64,000 bases of DNA from Planctomycetota bacterium (GCA_020638695.1 JACKIB010000002.1:1-64000), one strand, 5' to 3'. Counted from the first letter of the stretch, positions 43,723 to 52,872 are shown. Numbers and translations: made by a program. The notes: a model not told the origin generated them from the sequence alone.

Positions 43723-43743
43723 AGTGGGGTGTGTCCGAAGTTC
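43702..43743. repeat. 42-bp palindrome at the B2/B3 junction
   Basis: Two abutting terminal repeats form gaacttcgg...ccgaagttc around a perfect 20-bp palindrome at 43713-43732 (acaccccactagtggggtgt). Only two base pairs are mismatched in each arm. It can form a strong cruciform or an RNA hairpin in the operon leader. Confidence 0.9.
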
Positions 43744-43887
43744 GTTGCATAAGTCGTCGAGTCATGCGGTTCGCTCGCAAGGAGCTGCGACGACACGGCT
43801 TGTTGGTGGACAAGCTGAGGAGCAGCAACGCAGCGAGCGGATCGAATGGCCGGGCACATGTGCGGCGAACTCCGGACGCGGGGCACT
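43723..43887. repeat. Family B MITE-like element B3
   Basis: A 165-bp unit in the same orientation as B2 and directly abutting it. Its ends are agtggggtgtgtccgaagttc and gaactccggacgcggggcact. The core could encode a short MRFARKELRRHGLLVDKLRS-type peptide. Bases 43888-44049, between this unit and the DUF2959 gene, contain nothing that I recognise. Confidence 0.82.
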
Positions 43888-44049
43888 AGGAGTCTGCGCC
43901 ACGGAAGGGCGATTCAGGAGGTGCGTGGATTTCGGCAGAGGTCGACGCCCGAAAACGCAACCGAACCTGTGGAGTCGGCGAGGCTTTCGGGGGGTGACGG
44001 GTGCTGGAAGGCGCGGATCTCATGGATCGTCATCCCGTGGCGCAGACCC

Positions 44050-44733
44050 CTAGCGTCCGGGCGTACCGCCCGGGCTCGCGCTCACCGGCAGTGCCGCCGA
44101 GTCGACGTACGCCTTCGCGGCGCGCATGCTCGCTTCGAGCTGCGCATCCAGGTCCTTCGCCAGCAGCGACAGCGTCTGCACATCGTTGCGGATCGCCGCC
44201 ACCGAACCGGCGTTGAAGTCGTGACCGAGGAACAGCGAGTGGTCGCGCAGCGACTTGTTGAACTTCTCCAACGAGACCTGCATGGGATCGACCGCGGTGA
44301 CGATCGCGTCGTAGCGACGCCGCGTGTCGAGCAACCGCTCCTGACTCCGCTGACGCAACTCCACGCTGTGGAACGACTCGAGGTCGGTAGCCCAGCGCTT
44401 GAACACCGGGTCGGCAGTGCGCTTCATCGGCCCGACCGCGGAGGTCAGCTTCTTCGCCTGATCCTCGCTGCGCTTGATCGCCTCGACGAAGCTCTGGAAC
44501 GCCGGGACCGGATCCCCGGTGAACTCCTTGCCGACGATCGCCTGTAGCTGCCCCAGCGCGGAGCGTACTTCTTGCCGCGCCAGCTCGGAGTCCACGTAGA
44601 CGCGCTCGATCCAGCCGACCAGGTCGTTGACCTTGCCGGGCCCGGTGTCGCCAGACCCGAACATCTGGCATGAGGTGAGGAACGACAGCGCGAGTGCCGC
44701 GGCACCCGCCGCGTGGAGGGAGATTCGCTTCAT
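44050..44733 (-). CDS. DUF2959 family lipoprotein
   Basis: 227 residues from ATG 44733, where a lipoprotein signal begins (lipobox LTSC, Cys at about 22). A longer in-frame start at 44817 would destroy the signal. The mature chain is almost wholly alpha-helical and coiled-coil-like, with VNDLVGWIERVYVDSELARQE and DAIVTAVDPMQVSLEKFNKSLRDHSLFLGHDFN, which match DUF2959. Its function is unknown. It lies upstream of the family B pair, on the same strand as the multihaem operon. Confidence 0.82.
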   Translation of the reverse strand: MKRISLHAAGAAALALSFLTSCQMFGSGDTGPGKVNDLVGWIERVYVDSELARQEVRSALGQLQAIVGKEFTGDPVPAFQSFVEAIKRSEDQAKKLTSAVGPMKRTADPVFKRWATDLESFHSVELRQRSQERLLDTRRRYDAIVTAVDPMQVSLEKFNKSLRDHSLFLGHDFNAGSVAAIRNDVQTLSLLAKDLDAQLEASMRAAKAYVDSAALPVSASPGGTPGR

Positions 44734-44907
44734 CGGTGGGCTGGTCACGCCGCGCAATGGGCGGCTCCCGGTGGTTTCGGCAGGACCACGCGCTGGCTTG
44801 AACCACGGCGGCTCCAAGACCGACCTCGAGCTTCAGCACTCGTCACTTCGCGTCGATGAATGCAACGGTGCCGCCGAGTCCGGCGGCAAGAGCTCGCTGT
44901 CACCGCC

Positions 44908-45087
44908 TAGCCCGGACTACTCATGAGCAGCGTCACGAGATCGTGCAAGGTTGTTGCTGGCCAGGAGAACGGCAGGTTCTGCCCGGAGGCGGGGTGCCTC
45001 CCCGTCGAGGAGCAGGTTCTGACGTTCGACGAAGCCAGCAGCGAACCTGCGCGATCGCAGCAGCTCGGTCATGAATAGTCCGGGCTA
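44908..45087. repeat. Family A palindromic repeat, complete copy (A3)
   Basis: A 180-bp imperfect palindrome. The 54-bp arms (44908-44961 and 45034-45087) begin and end with tagcccggacta/tagtccgggcta, and about 39 of 54 positions pair. The 72-base centre has its own gaggc/gcctc stem and two copies of gcaggttctg. It lies between divergent genes (44733 minus, 45104 plus). Nothing else is seen in 44734-45103. Confidence 0.85.
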
Positions 45088-45103
45088 GAAATCTGCGCCA
45101 CCG

Positions 45104-45772
45104 ATGAACCGTTCGAGGTCATGCCCGCTCCTGGTCGCCGCGCTCGCGATGTCGTGCAGCGACGGCGATTTCGAGATCCGGAAGACCCGGCAAACCGCCC
45201 GCCGGGCCCGTCTGCACGCCACCATGGAAGAGCGGCTGGGCTTCATGGCCCCGCGCCGTTCCCCGGTCGGACACCCACCGATCGGCACGGCCGCCGAGTC
45301 AGGACCTGGGGCAGGACCTGCGGCAGGTCCTGCGGCGTCGGCCGCCGGGGAGCGTGCAACGCCAGCGAGCGGCCCGCTCCATTGGGACACCCCGCCGGGT
45401 TGGACCGAGCGCAACGGTGCGGGTGGCATGCGCCTGGTGTCGTTCGCCCTGCCGGACGGCGCGGAGTGCTACTTGGTGTTCCTCGCCGGCAACGGTGGCG
45501 GCGCACTGAAGAACGTCAACCGTTGGCGTGCCCAGCTGGGTCAGGCGCCAATCGACGAGGCCGGCCTGCGCGTGCTCGAACGAGTTCAGATGCTCGGCGC
45601 CCAACGCCCGATGCTCGAGGCGTACAGCCGCGAAGGCCAAGGCATGCTCGCGACACTGGCCGACGGCGGGGAACGCACCCTGTTCGTGAAACTGATCGGC
45701 ACCGAGGCAGCCGTTCGCTCGCAGATCCCCGGGTTCCGAGCCTTGTGCAAGTCGCTGAGGTTCAGCAAGTGA
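45104..45772 (+). CDS. Lipoprotein of a cytochrome c maturation operon
   Basis: 222 residues. The short signal has a cysteine at about 18 (LAMSC). An Ala/Gly/Pro-rich linker at about 66-90 includes a 23-nt perfect inverted repeat in the DNA (45311-45333). The C-terminal 130 residues form an unrecognised globular domain (LHWDTPPGWTER, MRLVSFALPDGAECYLVFLAG). Its stop overlaps the GTG of the resB-like gene (GTGA), so it belongs to that operon. It may chaperone apocytochromes or haem, but only the context supports this. Confidence 0.72.
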   Translation: MNRSRSCPLLVAALAMSCSDGDFEIRKTRQTARRARLHATMEERLGFMAPRRSPVGHPPIGTAAESGPGAGPAAGPAASAAGERATPASGPLHWDTPPGWTERNGAGGMRLVSFALPDGAECYLVFLAGNGGGALKNVNRWRAQLGQAPIDEAGLRVLERVQMLGAQRPMLEAYSREGQGMLATLADGGERTLFVKLIGTEAAVRSQIPGFRALCKSLRFSK

Positions 45773-46917
45773 CACGCTTGCGTCGCACAGTGCGCCAACT
45801 CGTCCACTCGACGTCTTCGTACGGGCTGACTTGCGCGATCGTGCTACTGCTGATGGGAGTGCTGTACCTGGGCACCTACCAGCAGCGAGACCTCGGCTTG
45901 GCGACCGTGCAGGCGCGCTACTTCTTCAGCGCGTTCTGGTGGTGGCGCCTCGGCCCGATCCACGTGCCCTTGCCCGGTGCCCTGACCCTGCTGTCCATGT
46001 TGGCGCTCAACCTGTTGTGCGGCGGCCTGCTGCGAATCCGTTGGCAGGCACGCACCGCCGGGATCGTCATCGTCCACCTCGGTGTGCTGGCGCTGCTGGG
46101 CTCGGGACTGGTCAGCCACCTGACCGGAACCAATGGCTACTTGAAGCTGTTCCCCGGCGAGCAGGCGGCGGAGTACGTGAGCTTCCGCGACTTCGAGCTG
46201 GTGATCGGCGAACCGCTGGGTGACGGCGGAATGCGCGAGTTCTGCGTGCCGGAGTCGGTGCTGCGCCACGGCACCCCGGCGCACGCACCGGGCCTGCCGT
46301 TCACGGTTCGAGCGACCCGCTTCCTCGACAGCTGCGTGCCCCAGCGGGCGCGCACCGCGGACGCCCGCGAAGTGGTCGACGGATTCTACCTGGCAGGCAC
46401 TCGGGCACGCTCCGGTGTGCCTGCCGTCCCGGGTGTCTACCTCGAGATCGTCCAGGCCGGTCGCACGGTGCAGCGCGGCATGCTGTGGGGACGGCAACGC
46501 GCCCCATGGACCGCCGAGATCGACGGCTCGGCTTGGTCGTTCGATCTGCGCCCTCAGGTGTTCGACCTGCCTTTCACCGTCCGACTGGAATCGTTCACCA
46601 AGGAGACGCACCCCGGCGTCGACACACCGCGCAAGTTCGTGAGCGAGGTAACCCGTATCGCGGGTGACGTGCGCCAGAACTTCCACATCGCGATGAACGA
46701 GCCGATGCGCTACGGCGGCTTCATGCTGTCGCAGAACAGCTGGGGTCCACAGGGGGCAGCACGAGGGCCGTATTGGTCGATGCTCGAAGTGTCGAGCAAC
46801 CCGACCGACCAGTGGCCGAAGTACGCCTGCTTCGTGGTGGCGTTCGGCTTGCTGCTGCACTTCGGACGCAAGCTGATCGTCTACCTGGAACGGCAGCGGC
46901 GCCGGAGGACGGCATGA
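45769..46917 (+). CDS. resB: ResB-like cytochrome c biogenesis protein (System II)
   Basis: 382 residues from GTG 45769. Membrane helices lie near residues 18-36, 67-84 and 90-112, and a C-terminal helix at about 345-362 (YACFVVAFGLLLHFG). The region between them is the large periplasmic loop typical of ResB/Ccs1, including NFHIAMNEPMRYGGFMLSQNSWG, the conserved substrate-facing stretch. It works with CcsA to keep apocytochromes reduced and attach haem. It overlaps ccsA by 4 nt (ATGA). Confidence 0.85.
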   Translation: MTRLRRTVRQLVHSTSSYGLTCAIVLLLMGVLYLGTYQQRDLGLATVQARYFFSAFWWWRLGPIHVPLPGALTLLSMLALNLLCGGLLRIRWQARTAGIVIVHLGVLALLGSGLVSHLTGTNGYLKLFPGEQAAEYVSFRDFELVIGEPLGDGGMREFCVPESVLRHGTPAHAPGLPFTVRATRFLDSCVPQRARTADAREVVDGFYLAGTRARSGVPAVPGVYLEIVQAGRTVQRGMLWGRQRAPWTAEIDGSAWSFDLRPQVFDLPFTVRLESFTKETHPGVDTPRKFVSEVTRIAGDVRQNFHIAMNEPMRYGGFMLSQNSWGPQGAARGPYWSMLEVSSNPTDQWPKYACFVVAFGLLLHFGRKLIVYLERQRRRRTA

Positions 46918-48863
46918 CGAGACGCGACCAAGACCGTGCGGTGCTGGTGCGCGAGGCCGTGGCGGATCGCCGACGCAGACTGCCGAGCCGTCCGCTGTGG
47001 GCGTTGCTCACGCTACTCTGCTCGTTCACTCCCGGCGCGGCGCAGCAAACCGAGCGCACTGGACCCTGGCCCGCGGAGGTGCTCGAAGCCGTTTCCCGGA
47101 TTCCGGTGCAGGAAGGCGGGCGCGTCAAGCCGCTCGCCACCCTGGCGCGTTTTCAATTGATGCGTTTGGTCGGCACCCATGGTTGCACGACCCCCCGCGG
47201 CGAACGACTCGGGCCAGTCGCCTGGTTGCTCGACTGCCTGTGCTTTCCCGAGCAGGCGCAGCACTACGCGGTGATTCGGGTCGACGACGCGCAGGTGGTC
47301 GAGAGCCTCGGTCTGAGTATCGCGGGCAAGCGGCGGCGCGACCGCTACAGCTATGCGGAGCTCTTGCCGGCGTTCGCCAAGCTCGGGCGCCAAGCGTTGC
47401 GGTTCGAGCAGACGCCCCGCGAGCAGCGCACCGCACTCGAGTCGCAGGTGATCCGCTTGGCGCAGGTGATGCCGCAGCTACGCGACCTGCTGCACACTTT
47501 CGACTTCGCACTCGAACAGTGGTCGATCGATCGATCGCCCGCCCTGACCAAACTGTTCCCCGGGCGCGATCGGGTGAGCTTCCTCGAAGTCATCGAGCGC
47601 TTCGCGGCGGTTCGTGCGCTGCTGCAGCAAGGGGACCACGAGCCGCGGCTGTTGCAGATCGCCTCGAGCTTGTCGGAGAGCATGCAGCTCGGCAGGTCGC
47701 TGCGCTTCCTGCCGCCGGTACTGCCCGGCGGCGAACGCTACCTGTCGGCCACCGAAGCGATCCAGGACGGGCCTTCCGGATGGCACCGGACCGTGCTGCT
47801 GCAGATCGAAGCGGCGCTGCGCAATCGATCCGACCTGGCGACCCTCGGCCAGTCGCTGACCGAACTGCAACGCACCCTGCGCGAGCCGGCGGCGGCCCGT
47901 ACCGCGCTGCGGGCGATCGACGGCGAAGTCGCGTTCTACCGCGCGGACCTGTTCGGCAAGGCACTCTGGACCTTCCTGTGCGGGTTCCTCAGCTGCTGCA
48001 TCCTGTGGCTCCGCCCCGGTTCGCGCTGGCTGCGCGGCGCGAGCGCTCTGCTCGCGACTGGTGGGGCTGCCTTGTTGGTCGCGGGGATCGTCACCCGGTG
48101 TGTGCTGCGCGGGCGCCCCCCGGTCACCACCCCGTACGAGGTCATCCTGCTGGTGGTCGCGGTCGGGGTATTGCTGCTGTTGGTCGTCGAGCTCACCCGT
48201 CGGACCGGTGTTTGGACTTCGCTGGCGAACCCGTTCGGCGCACTCGGCATGTGGCTCGCCGTGTGGCACGAGACCAGTGAAGGGACCGACACGATGCAGC
48301 AGTTGGTCGCGGTGCTGGACACCAACTTCTGGCTGGCGACGCACGTCACCACGATCACCCTCGGCTACTGCGCGGGAACTCTCGCGGCACTGATCGCTCA
48401 CGTGTATCTGCTGGGCAAACTGTTCGGTCTACGCCGCGGCGACCCCACGTTCTACACCGAGCTGTCGCACACCATCTACGGAGTGCTGAGCTTCGGGCTG
48501 GTGTTCGCCACGGTCGGTACGATCCTCGGCGGCGTGTGGGCCAACGACAGCTGGGGCCGCTTCTGGGGTTGGGACCCGAAGGAGAACGGCGCGCTGATGC
48601 TGGTGCTCGGCTACGTGTTCATCGCGCACGCGCGCATGGGTGGATACCTGCGGGAGCACGGAATGGCGGTCGCCGCGGTGGCACTCGGCATCGTGGTGAT
48701 GTGGGCGTTCTGGGGTGTGAACCTCTACAATGTCGGGCTGCACAGCTACGGGTTCACCGAGACCAAGGCGGCGGCAACGCGCTGGTACTACGCCATCGAG
48801 TGGACGGTCGTCGGCGTGGCGCTCGCCGCGGGGTGGCGCCGGCTGAGGCGAGAGAGGGGCTGA
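46914..48863 (+). CDS. ccsA: CcsA-type cytochrome c haem lyase with long N-terminal periplasmic domain (System II)
   Basis: 649 residues. A signal/TM segment near 27-43 is followed by a periplasmic domain that opens with the family motif RIPVQEGGRVKPLATLARF (62-80). From about 345 come eight or so membrane helices. The haem-handling WWD motif (WGRFWGWDPKENGAL) is at about 545-560. Conserved histidines occur in THVTTITLGY and SHTIYGVLSF. It exports haem and ligates it to CxxCH motifs. The nearby operon alone needs 41 such attachments, which makes the physical linkage meaningful. Confidence 0.9.
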   Translation: MTRRDQDRAVLVREAVADRRRRLPSRPLWALLTLLCSFTPGAAQQTERTGPWPAEVLEAVSRIPVQEGGRVKPLATLARFQLMRLVGTHGCTTPRGERLGPVAWLLDCLCFPEQAQHYAVIRVDDAQVVESLGLSIAGKRRRDRYSYAELLPAFAKLGRQALRFEQTPREQRTALESQVIRLAQVMPQLRDLLHTFDFALEQWSIDRSPALTKLFPGRDRVSFLEVIERFAAVRALLQQGDHEPRLLQIASSLSESMQLGRSLRFLPPVLPGGERYLSATEAIQDGPSGWHRTVLLQIEAALRNRSDLATLGQSLTELQRTLREPAAARTALRAIDGEVAFYRADLFGKALWTFLCGFLSCCILWLRPGSRWLRGASALLATGGAALLVAGIVTRCVLRGRPPVTTPYEVILLVVAVGVLLLLVVELTRRTGVWTSLANPFGALGMWLAVWHETSEGTDTMQQLVAVLDTNFWLATHVTTITLGYCAGTLAALIAHVYLLGKLFGLRRGDPTFYTELSHTIYGVLSFGLVFATVGTILGGVWANDSWGRFWGWDPKENGALMLVLGYVFIAHARMGGYLREHGMAVAAVALGIVVMWAFWGVNLYNVGLHSYGFTETKAAATRWYYAIEWTVVGVALAAGWRRLRRERG

Positions 48864-49054
48864 AGCTCCACGGTGGAGCGGACGAGCACGCACCGAATCT
48901 CATCGCCGACTCATCCAACTGCTCTCCGCCGTCTACGCCGGCCGGCCGGCCGTCGAGTTCTGCCAGCGATGTCGGGCGAGCCGCGGCATGATGGAGCGCT
49001 CCGAACTCCGGCCTGATCCGAACCGGAGTTCCGACCCCAACCGAGCCAAGAACC

Positions 49055-50323
49055 ATGAGCATTCTCCGCGCCACAGCCACGCGCGCCGCCAGCGGTGCCC
49101 TGCTGCTCGCCTGCATCCCCACGCTCGCTTTCGCACAGGCAGCCGCGACACAAGGCGGTGCCCCGGCCGCGGCGAAGCCCTCGCCGCTCGCGACCCTGCA
49201 GCGCGGCATCGACTTCCTGTTGAAGAACCAGGAGGACGGGCGCTTCTTCATGAGCATGCCCGGCCGGCGCGGCGGCGCACCACGCAAGCACTTCGACGCT
49301 GGTCTCACCGGCCTGGCTCTCGCAGCGGTGCAATCCAAGCCGCACGCGTCACGAACCCCGGCCGAGCAGAAGGTCATCGATCAGGGCATCGCCTGGTTGC
49401 TCGAGCAACAATCCCGGGCGGGGTCGTTCGGCCAGCGGACGGTGGTCTACGCGACCTCGTCGGCGGTGTTCGCCCTGGCCAAAGCGCGTGATGGCGCAAC
49501 CAAGGAACTCGACGCCAAGCTGAAGTCCGCGCTCGACCGCGCCGGCCGCTTCCTGAAGGCGGTGCAAAACACCGAGGAGAACAAACACGCTCCCTCGGAC
49601 GTCGACTACGGCGGCTTCGGCTACGGCAACCGCGAGCGCGCCGACCTGAGCAACACCAACTTCGCGATCGACGCGCTGCGCAAGGCGGGGATGAGCAAGG
49701 ACGACGAGGCGCTGGCCAAGGCGCTCGTATTCCTGCAACGGGTGCAGAACCTGCGCGAGGTGAACAAGCTCACCCAGGAGACCAAGGACCGCTCCGGCAA
49801 GGCGATCAAGATGGTCTCCGGGGACGACGGCGGCGCCACCTACTACCCCGGCACTTCGCCGGCCGGCACGCTGGAAATGGTGAACGGCAGTCGCTCTCCG
49901 AAGAGCTACGGCTCGATGACCTACGCGCTGCTGAAGACCTACACCCTGTGCGGCGTCGGGCGCGACGACCAGCGCGTGCAGGCGGCGATCCGCTGGGTCG
50001 CCAAGCACTGGACGGTCGACGAGAACCCCGGGTTCGACAAGTCGCTGGGCGAAGCAGCCCGCTACCAGGGTCTGTTCTACTACTACATGGTCATGTCCCA
50101 AGCCCTGAAGACCGCGGGCATCGAACAGCTCGAGGTGCCGGCGAGCGGGGCCAAGCCAGCGCAGAAGATCGACTGGCGCAACGAGCTGGCTGCCAAACTG
50201 AAGGAGCTGCAGGCCGCCAACGGGTCGTGGTGCAACAAGCGCAGTGATCGTTGGTACGAGGGCCTCGACGTGATCGCATCGGCTTATGCGATGTTGGCGT
50301 TGGACAGCTGCATCGCCAAGTAG
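49055..50323 (+). CDS. Secreted prenyltransferase/squalene-oxidase-repeat (alpha/alpha toroid) protein
   Basis: 422 residues with a signal peptide (LLLACIPTLAFAQA). The mature part has repeats of the alpha6/alpha6 terpenoid cyclase fold: LQRGIDFLLKNQEDGRFFM, DQGIAWLLEQQ, NTNFAIDALRKAG, SYGSMTYALLKTY and a final DRWYEGLDVIASAYAMLALD. There is no DxDD or QW-rich active site like that of a squalene cyclase, and it is exported, so cyclase activity is unlikely. Such secreted toroids are common in planctomycetes and have no assigned reaction. A GCTCCA/TGGAGC stem at 48865-48879 ends the ccsA gene upstream. Confidence 0.82.
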   Translation: MSILRATATRAASGALLLACIPTLAFAQAAATQGGAPAAAKPSPLATLQRGIDFLLKNQEDGRFFMSMPGRRGGAPRKHFDAGLTGLALAAVQSKPHASRTPAEQKVIDQGIAWLLEQQSRAGSFGQRTVVYATSSAVFALAKARDGATKELDAKLKSALDRAGRFLKAVQNTEENKHAPSDVDYGGFGYGNRERADLSNTNFAIDALRKAGMSKDDEALAKALVFLQRVQNLREVNKLTQETKDRSGKAIKMVSGDDGGATYYPGTSPAGTLEMVNGSRSPKSYGSMTYALLKTYTLCGVGRDDQRVQAAIRWVAKHWTVDENPGFDKSLGEAARYQGLFYYYMVMSQALKTAGIEQLEVPASGAKPAQKIDWRNELAAKLKELQAANGSWCNKRSDRWYEGLDVIASAYAMLALDSCIAK

Positions 50324-50549
50324 TCGCGAATCGCTCGAGACGACCCGAGACGACCTGCCGCGGGGTGTTCGCCGGCTGTCGGCAGGGCGCCGCCGCAGCC
50401 CACCCGCACGGCTTCGAGCTCGGGTTCGTCCGCAGCTCCGCAGCTCGCCCGCGTTCGGGTTCCCTCGCGAGCAGCGGCCGCCCGCGATCGTGTCGGCGTG
50501 AGGGATCGGTCGACCCTGCGAGGCCGCGTCGCCCGCGGCCCGCTGCGGG

Positions 50550-52535
50550 TCAGAACAGCCAAGGCCGTGCCTGCTTGATCACCAAGCGGCCGGCGTGGGT
50601 GACCTTGAACTCGACCTCCATGGCGAAGGCTCCAGCCGACCGCGATCGCTTGTAGCAGCGGCGGAACTTGCGGTTGATGCGCCCCAGCGCGCGCCGCAGC
50701 TCATCGCGGTGCGCACGACTGAGCACGTGCGCGCCAGACGCGATCAGGCTGGAACTCCGCACCAGCTTGTCGCCCCGCGGCCCGGTGGGATCGAGCAGCA
50801 GCTCCTCGGGTGTCGCCTCGGCACTCGGGTTGGTCACCAGGTCGTGACCGGCCTGGGCGTTGACGTAGTAGTTGTGCCCGGACTGGTAGACCGGGTCGGC
50901 GCCGATCGCCACCCCGTTGGCCCGTTCCTTGGAGTAACTCGGGTGACACAACACACCCATCGCGGTGGCGAAGTGATCGATGCGGTGGAACTCGCGCTCT
51001 TCGTAGGCACGGAACGTCCAGGTGCTGGCGAACACCTGCTTGATCGACTTGCTCAGCGGACCCTCGTCGGGGCGATGGGTGAACGAGTCGTAGAGCCCTG
51101 CGCCGCTGAAGCGCGGCAGGTCCTCGTTGTTGGTGCTCGACCGGCAGCGGATCCGGGTTCCCGCGGGGAAGCGACGCCGCATCGCCTCCAGCGCTTCCTC
51201 CATCCAAGCGGGGACCTCACACTTCTGGATGCGCTTGCGCAACTTGGCCAGCGCCTTGCGCCGCAACTCCGCGTCCTGGGCGAAACCGAGTTGCTCGCGC
51301 ATCTGCTTCACCCGCGCGTACAGCTGATTGTGGTGCATGAACGCGTCGTAGAACGCGAACGGTACCGCGAAGCCCTCGGGCACGGTGCCCTCGGCGAATC
51401 CCAGTTTGCGCAGCACGGCGAGGTTGGCCGCCTTGGCGCCGACGCTCTTGGCGTCGGCAAAGTCGAGCTGATCGAGACTGCGGATGGTGCGCACGGCCAG
51501 ATCCCGTTCGGGGACCTGCGGCCGCCGGGGGCGGAGCGCCGCGAAGTGCTTCTCGACTTCGTCTTGCTGCGCGGCGCGGATCGCGAACCCGTCGCGGCGC
51601 ACTTCGAACACCACGTAGCTGCCGAGCAGCGGGCGGATCTGCGGGTTGGTGCTGGCGGCGCGGAGGAACGCGTTGGGGATCCCGTCTTGCACCGCGCGGA
51701 GGTTGACGTGCGACAGCGGAGTCTGCCGCATCTCGGTGAGCACTCCGGCGACCCGCGGCATCTCGTTGGGTAGCGTCGGGTAGATCACGATGTCCCGCAC
51801 CCCGGGGTGCTCTCCCGGCTTCATCAGCCGGAGTCGCCCTACCCCCTTTGCGACGTTGAGTGGCAGGTAGGCGATGTTCTTGTAGGCGTCGTCCGGGAAG
51901 AACGCAGGGATGCCCGCCGCGTCGTACAGCTCCTTCTCCTTGCGCCACCGCGCCTCGGCGCGCCGGCCGATCGGGTAGTAGGCGATGCGTCCGCGCAGGA
52001 ACGGCGCCTTGTCCACCAGCATGTCGACCGATCGCTTCACCATGCGGAACGGGAAGTCGTCCTCGGGCTCGTACTCGATGGTGTACATCCCGGCCGCGCC
52101 CGACTTGGAAACCAGCAGCGGACGGAACGCGAGGATCCCGCGCATCTGCCCCACCGCGCCACCCGGAGGCATGCCACGCCCGAAACCACCGCGCCTGCCC
52201 GGCCCCCCCGGTCTACCGGGCCCACCGAGCCCGATCGCCTGAGCGAACATCATGTGGGCGCGGTGGGTGACCGTGTTGATGAAGTAGAGCTGCGGCCGGT
52301 CGGTGTCCAAACCCTCGATCTGGTACTTCACGAACTCCACGCCCGCCACGCCGACGTCGATCATCACCTCCGGTCCCTGGTAGGACAGTTTCTCGAAGGT
52401 CGCGCGGTCCGGGATGCGGTCCGTTCCGTCGCGGAAGTCCAGGCGGGCGGGATCGGGGAGGCTCTGCGCGGTGAGTGGGGCCAGCGCCAGGCAGAGCGCG
52501 AGGATGGTCGGGTTGGGTGTGCGGGAGAGGATCAC
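50550..52535 (-). CDS. Secreted PEP/pyruvate-binding (PPDK N-terminal-like) protein with a preceding phosphohistidine-like domain
   Basis: 661 residues with a signal peptide (ILALCLALAPLTAQ). A Gly/Pro/Arg-rich insert lies at about 103-127. Near residue 270, RQTPLSHVNLRAVQDGIPNAF resembles the swivelling phosphohistidine domain of PEP synthase/PPDK. The C-terminal half is the PPDK-type ATP-grasp region: KSVGAKAANLAVLRKLG, VPEGFAVPFAFYDAF, RCRSSTNNEDLPRFSGAGLYDS and a final AMEVEFKV...VIKQARPW. The usual domain order is reversed (His domain first), and export is unexpected for an ATP-grasp enzyme. The activity is unknown. Confidence 0.82.
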   Translation of the reverse strand: MILSRTPNPTILALCLALAPLTAQSLPDPARLDFRDGTDRIPDRATFEKLSYQGPEVMIDVGVAGVEFVKYQIEGLDTDRPQLYFINTVTHRAHMMFAQAIGLGGPGRPGGPGRRGGFGRGMPPGGAVGQMRGILAFRPLLVSKSGAAGMYTIEYEPEDDFPFRMVKRSVDMLVDKAPFLRGRIAYYPIGRRAEARWRKEKELYDAAGIPAFFPDDAYKNIAYLPLNVAKGVGRLRLMKPGEHPGVRDIVIYPTLPNEMPRVAGVLTEMRQTPLSHVNLRAVQDGIPNAFLRAASTNPQIRPLLGSYVVFEVRRDGFAIRAAQQDEVEKHFAALRPRRPQVPERDLAVRTIRSLDQLDFADAKSVGAKAANLAVLRKLGFAEGTVPEGFAVPFAFYDAFMHHNQLYARVKQMREQLGFAQDAELRRKALAKLRKRIQKCEVPAWMEEALEAMRRRFPAGTRIRCRSSTNNEDLPRFSGAGLYDSFTHRPDEGPLSKSIKQVFASTWTFRAYEEREFHRIDHFATAMGVLCHPSYSKERANGVAIGADPVYQSGHNYYVNAQAGHDLVTNPSAEATPEELLLDPTGPRGDKLVRSSSLIASGAHVLSRAHRDELRRALGRINRKFRRCYKRSRSAGAFAMEVEFKVTHAGRLVIKQARPWLF

Positions 52536-52872
52536 TTCGGGGCACGGTTACGCACCGCAGTCCCCGCGCAGCACAGCGGCGACTCCGTCGCCGCCCGGAT
52601 CCGGCTCGGCGGGACCGGTGGATCGCCCGCGCCGGGAGCTCCCGGTCGCTCCCGCGCGACCTCCGGCGAGGGAGGGGAGCTGCCGGGCGCGGGGCGAGCA
52701 CCAAGGGGCGGATACGGGATCCCGAGGCTGCGCGTCGCTCGGCGAGCCGATGGCTGGTATTGACCGAACCCTATTGTTTCCAACTCTTTGTGGATTTCCC
52801 GCCAACAGGTGAGGGGGTGCGAAGCCGCTTTGCGTGGGTGCAGACAGACAACCGGAACAGCCTTCACCAGCC
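52536..52872. other. Divergent intergenic region with possible plus-strand promoter
   Basis: No gene is visible. An unusually A/T-richer stretch at 52757-52800 contains TTGACC at 52760, a -35-like element upstream of the transglutaminase gene, but no clear -10 element follows at standard spacing. Confidence 0.3.

Noticed and set aside
45311..45333. 23-nt perfect inverted repeat as a regulatory site
   Set aside because: It lies inside an Ala/Gly/Pro-rich linker of a coding gene and is most simply explained by low-complexity codon repetition.
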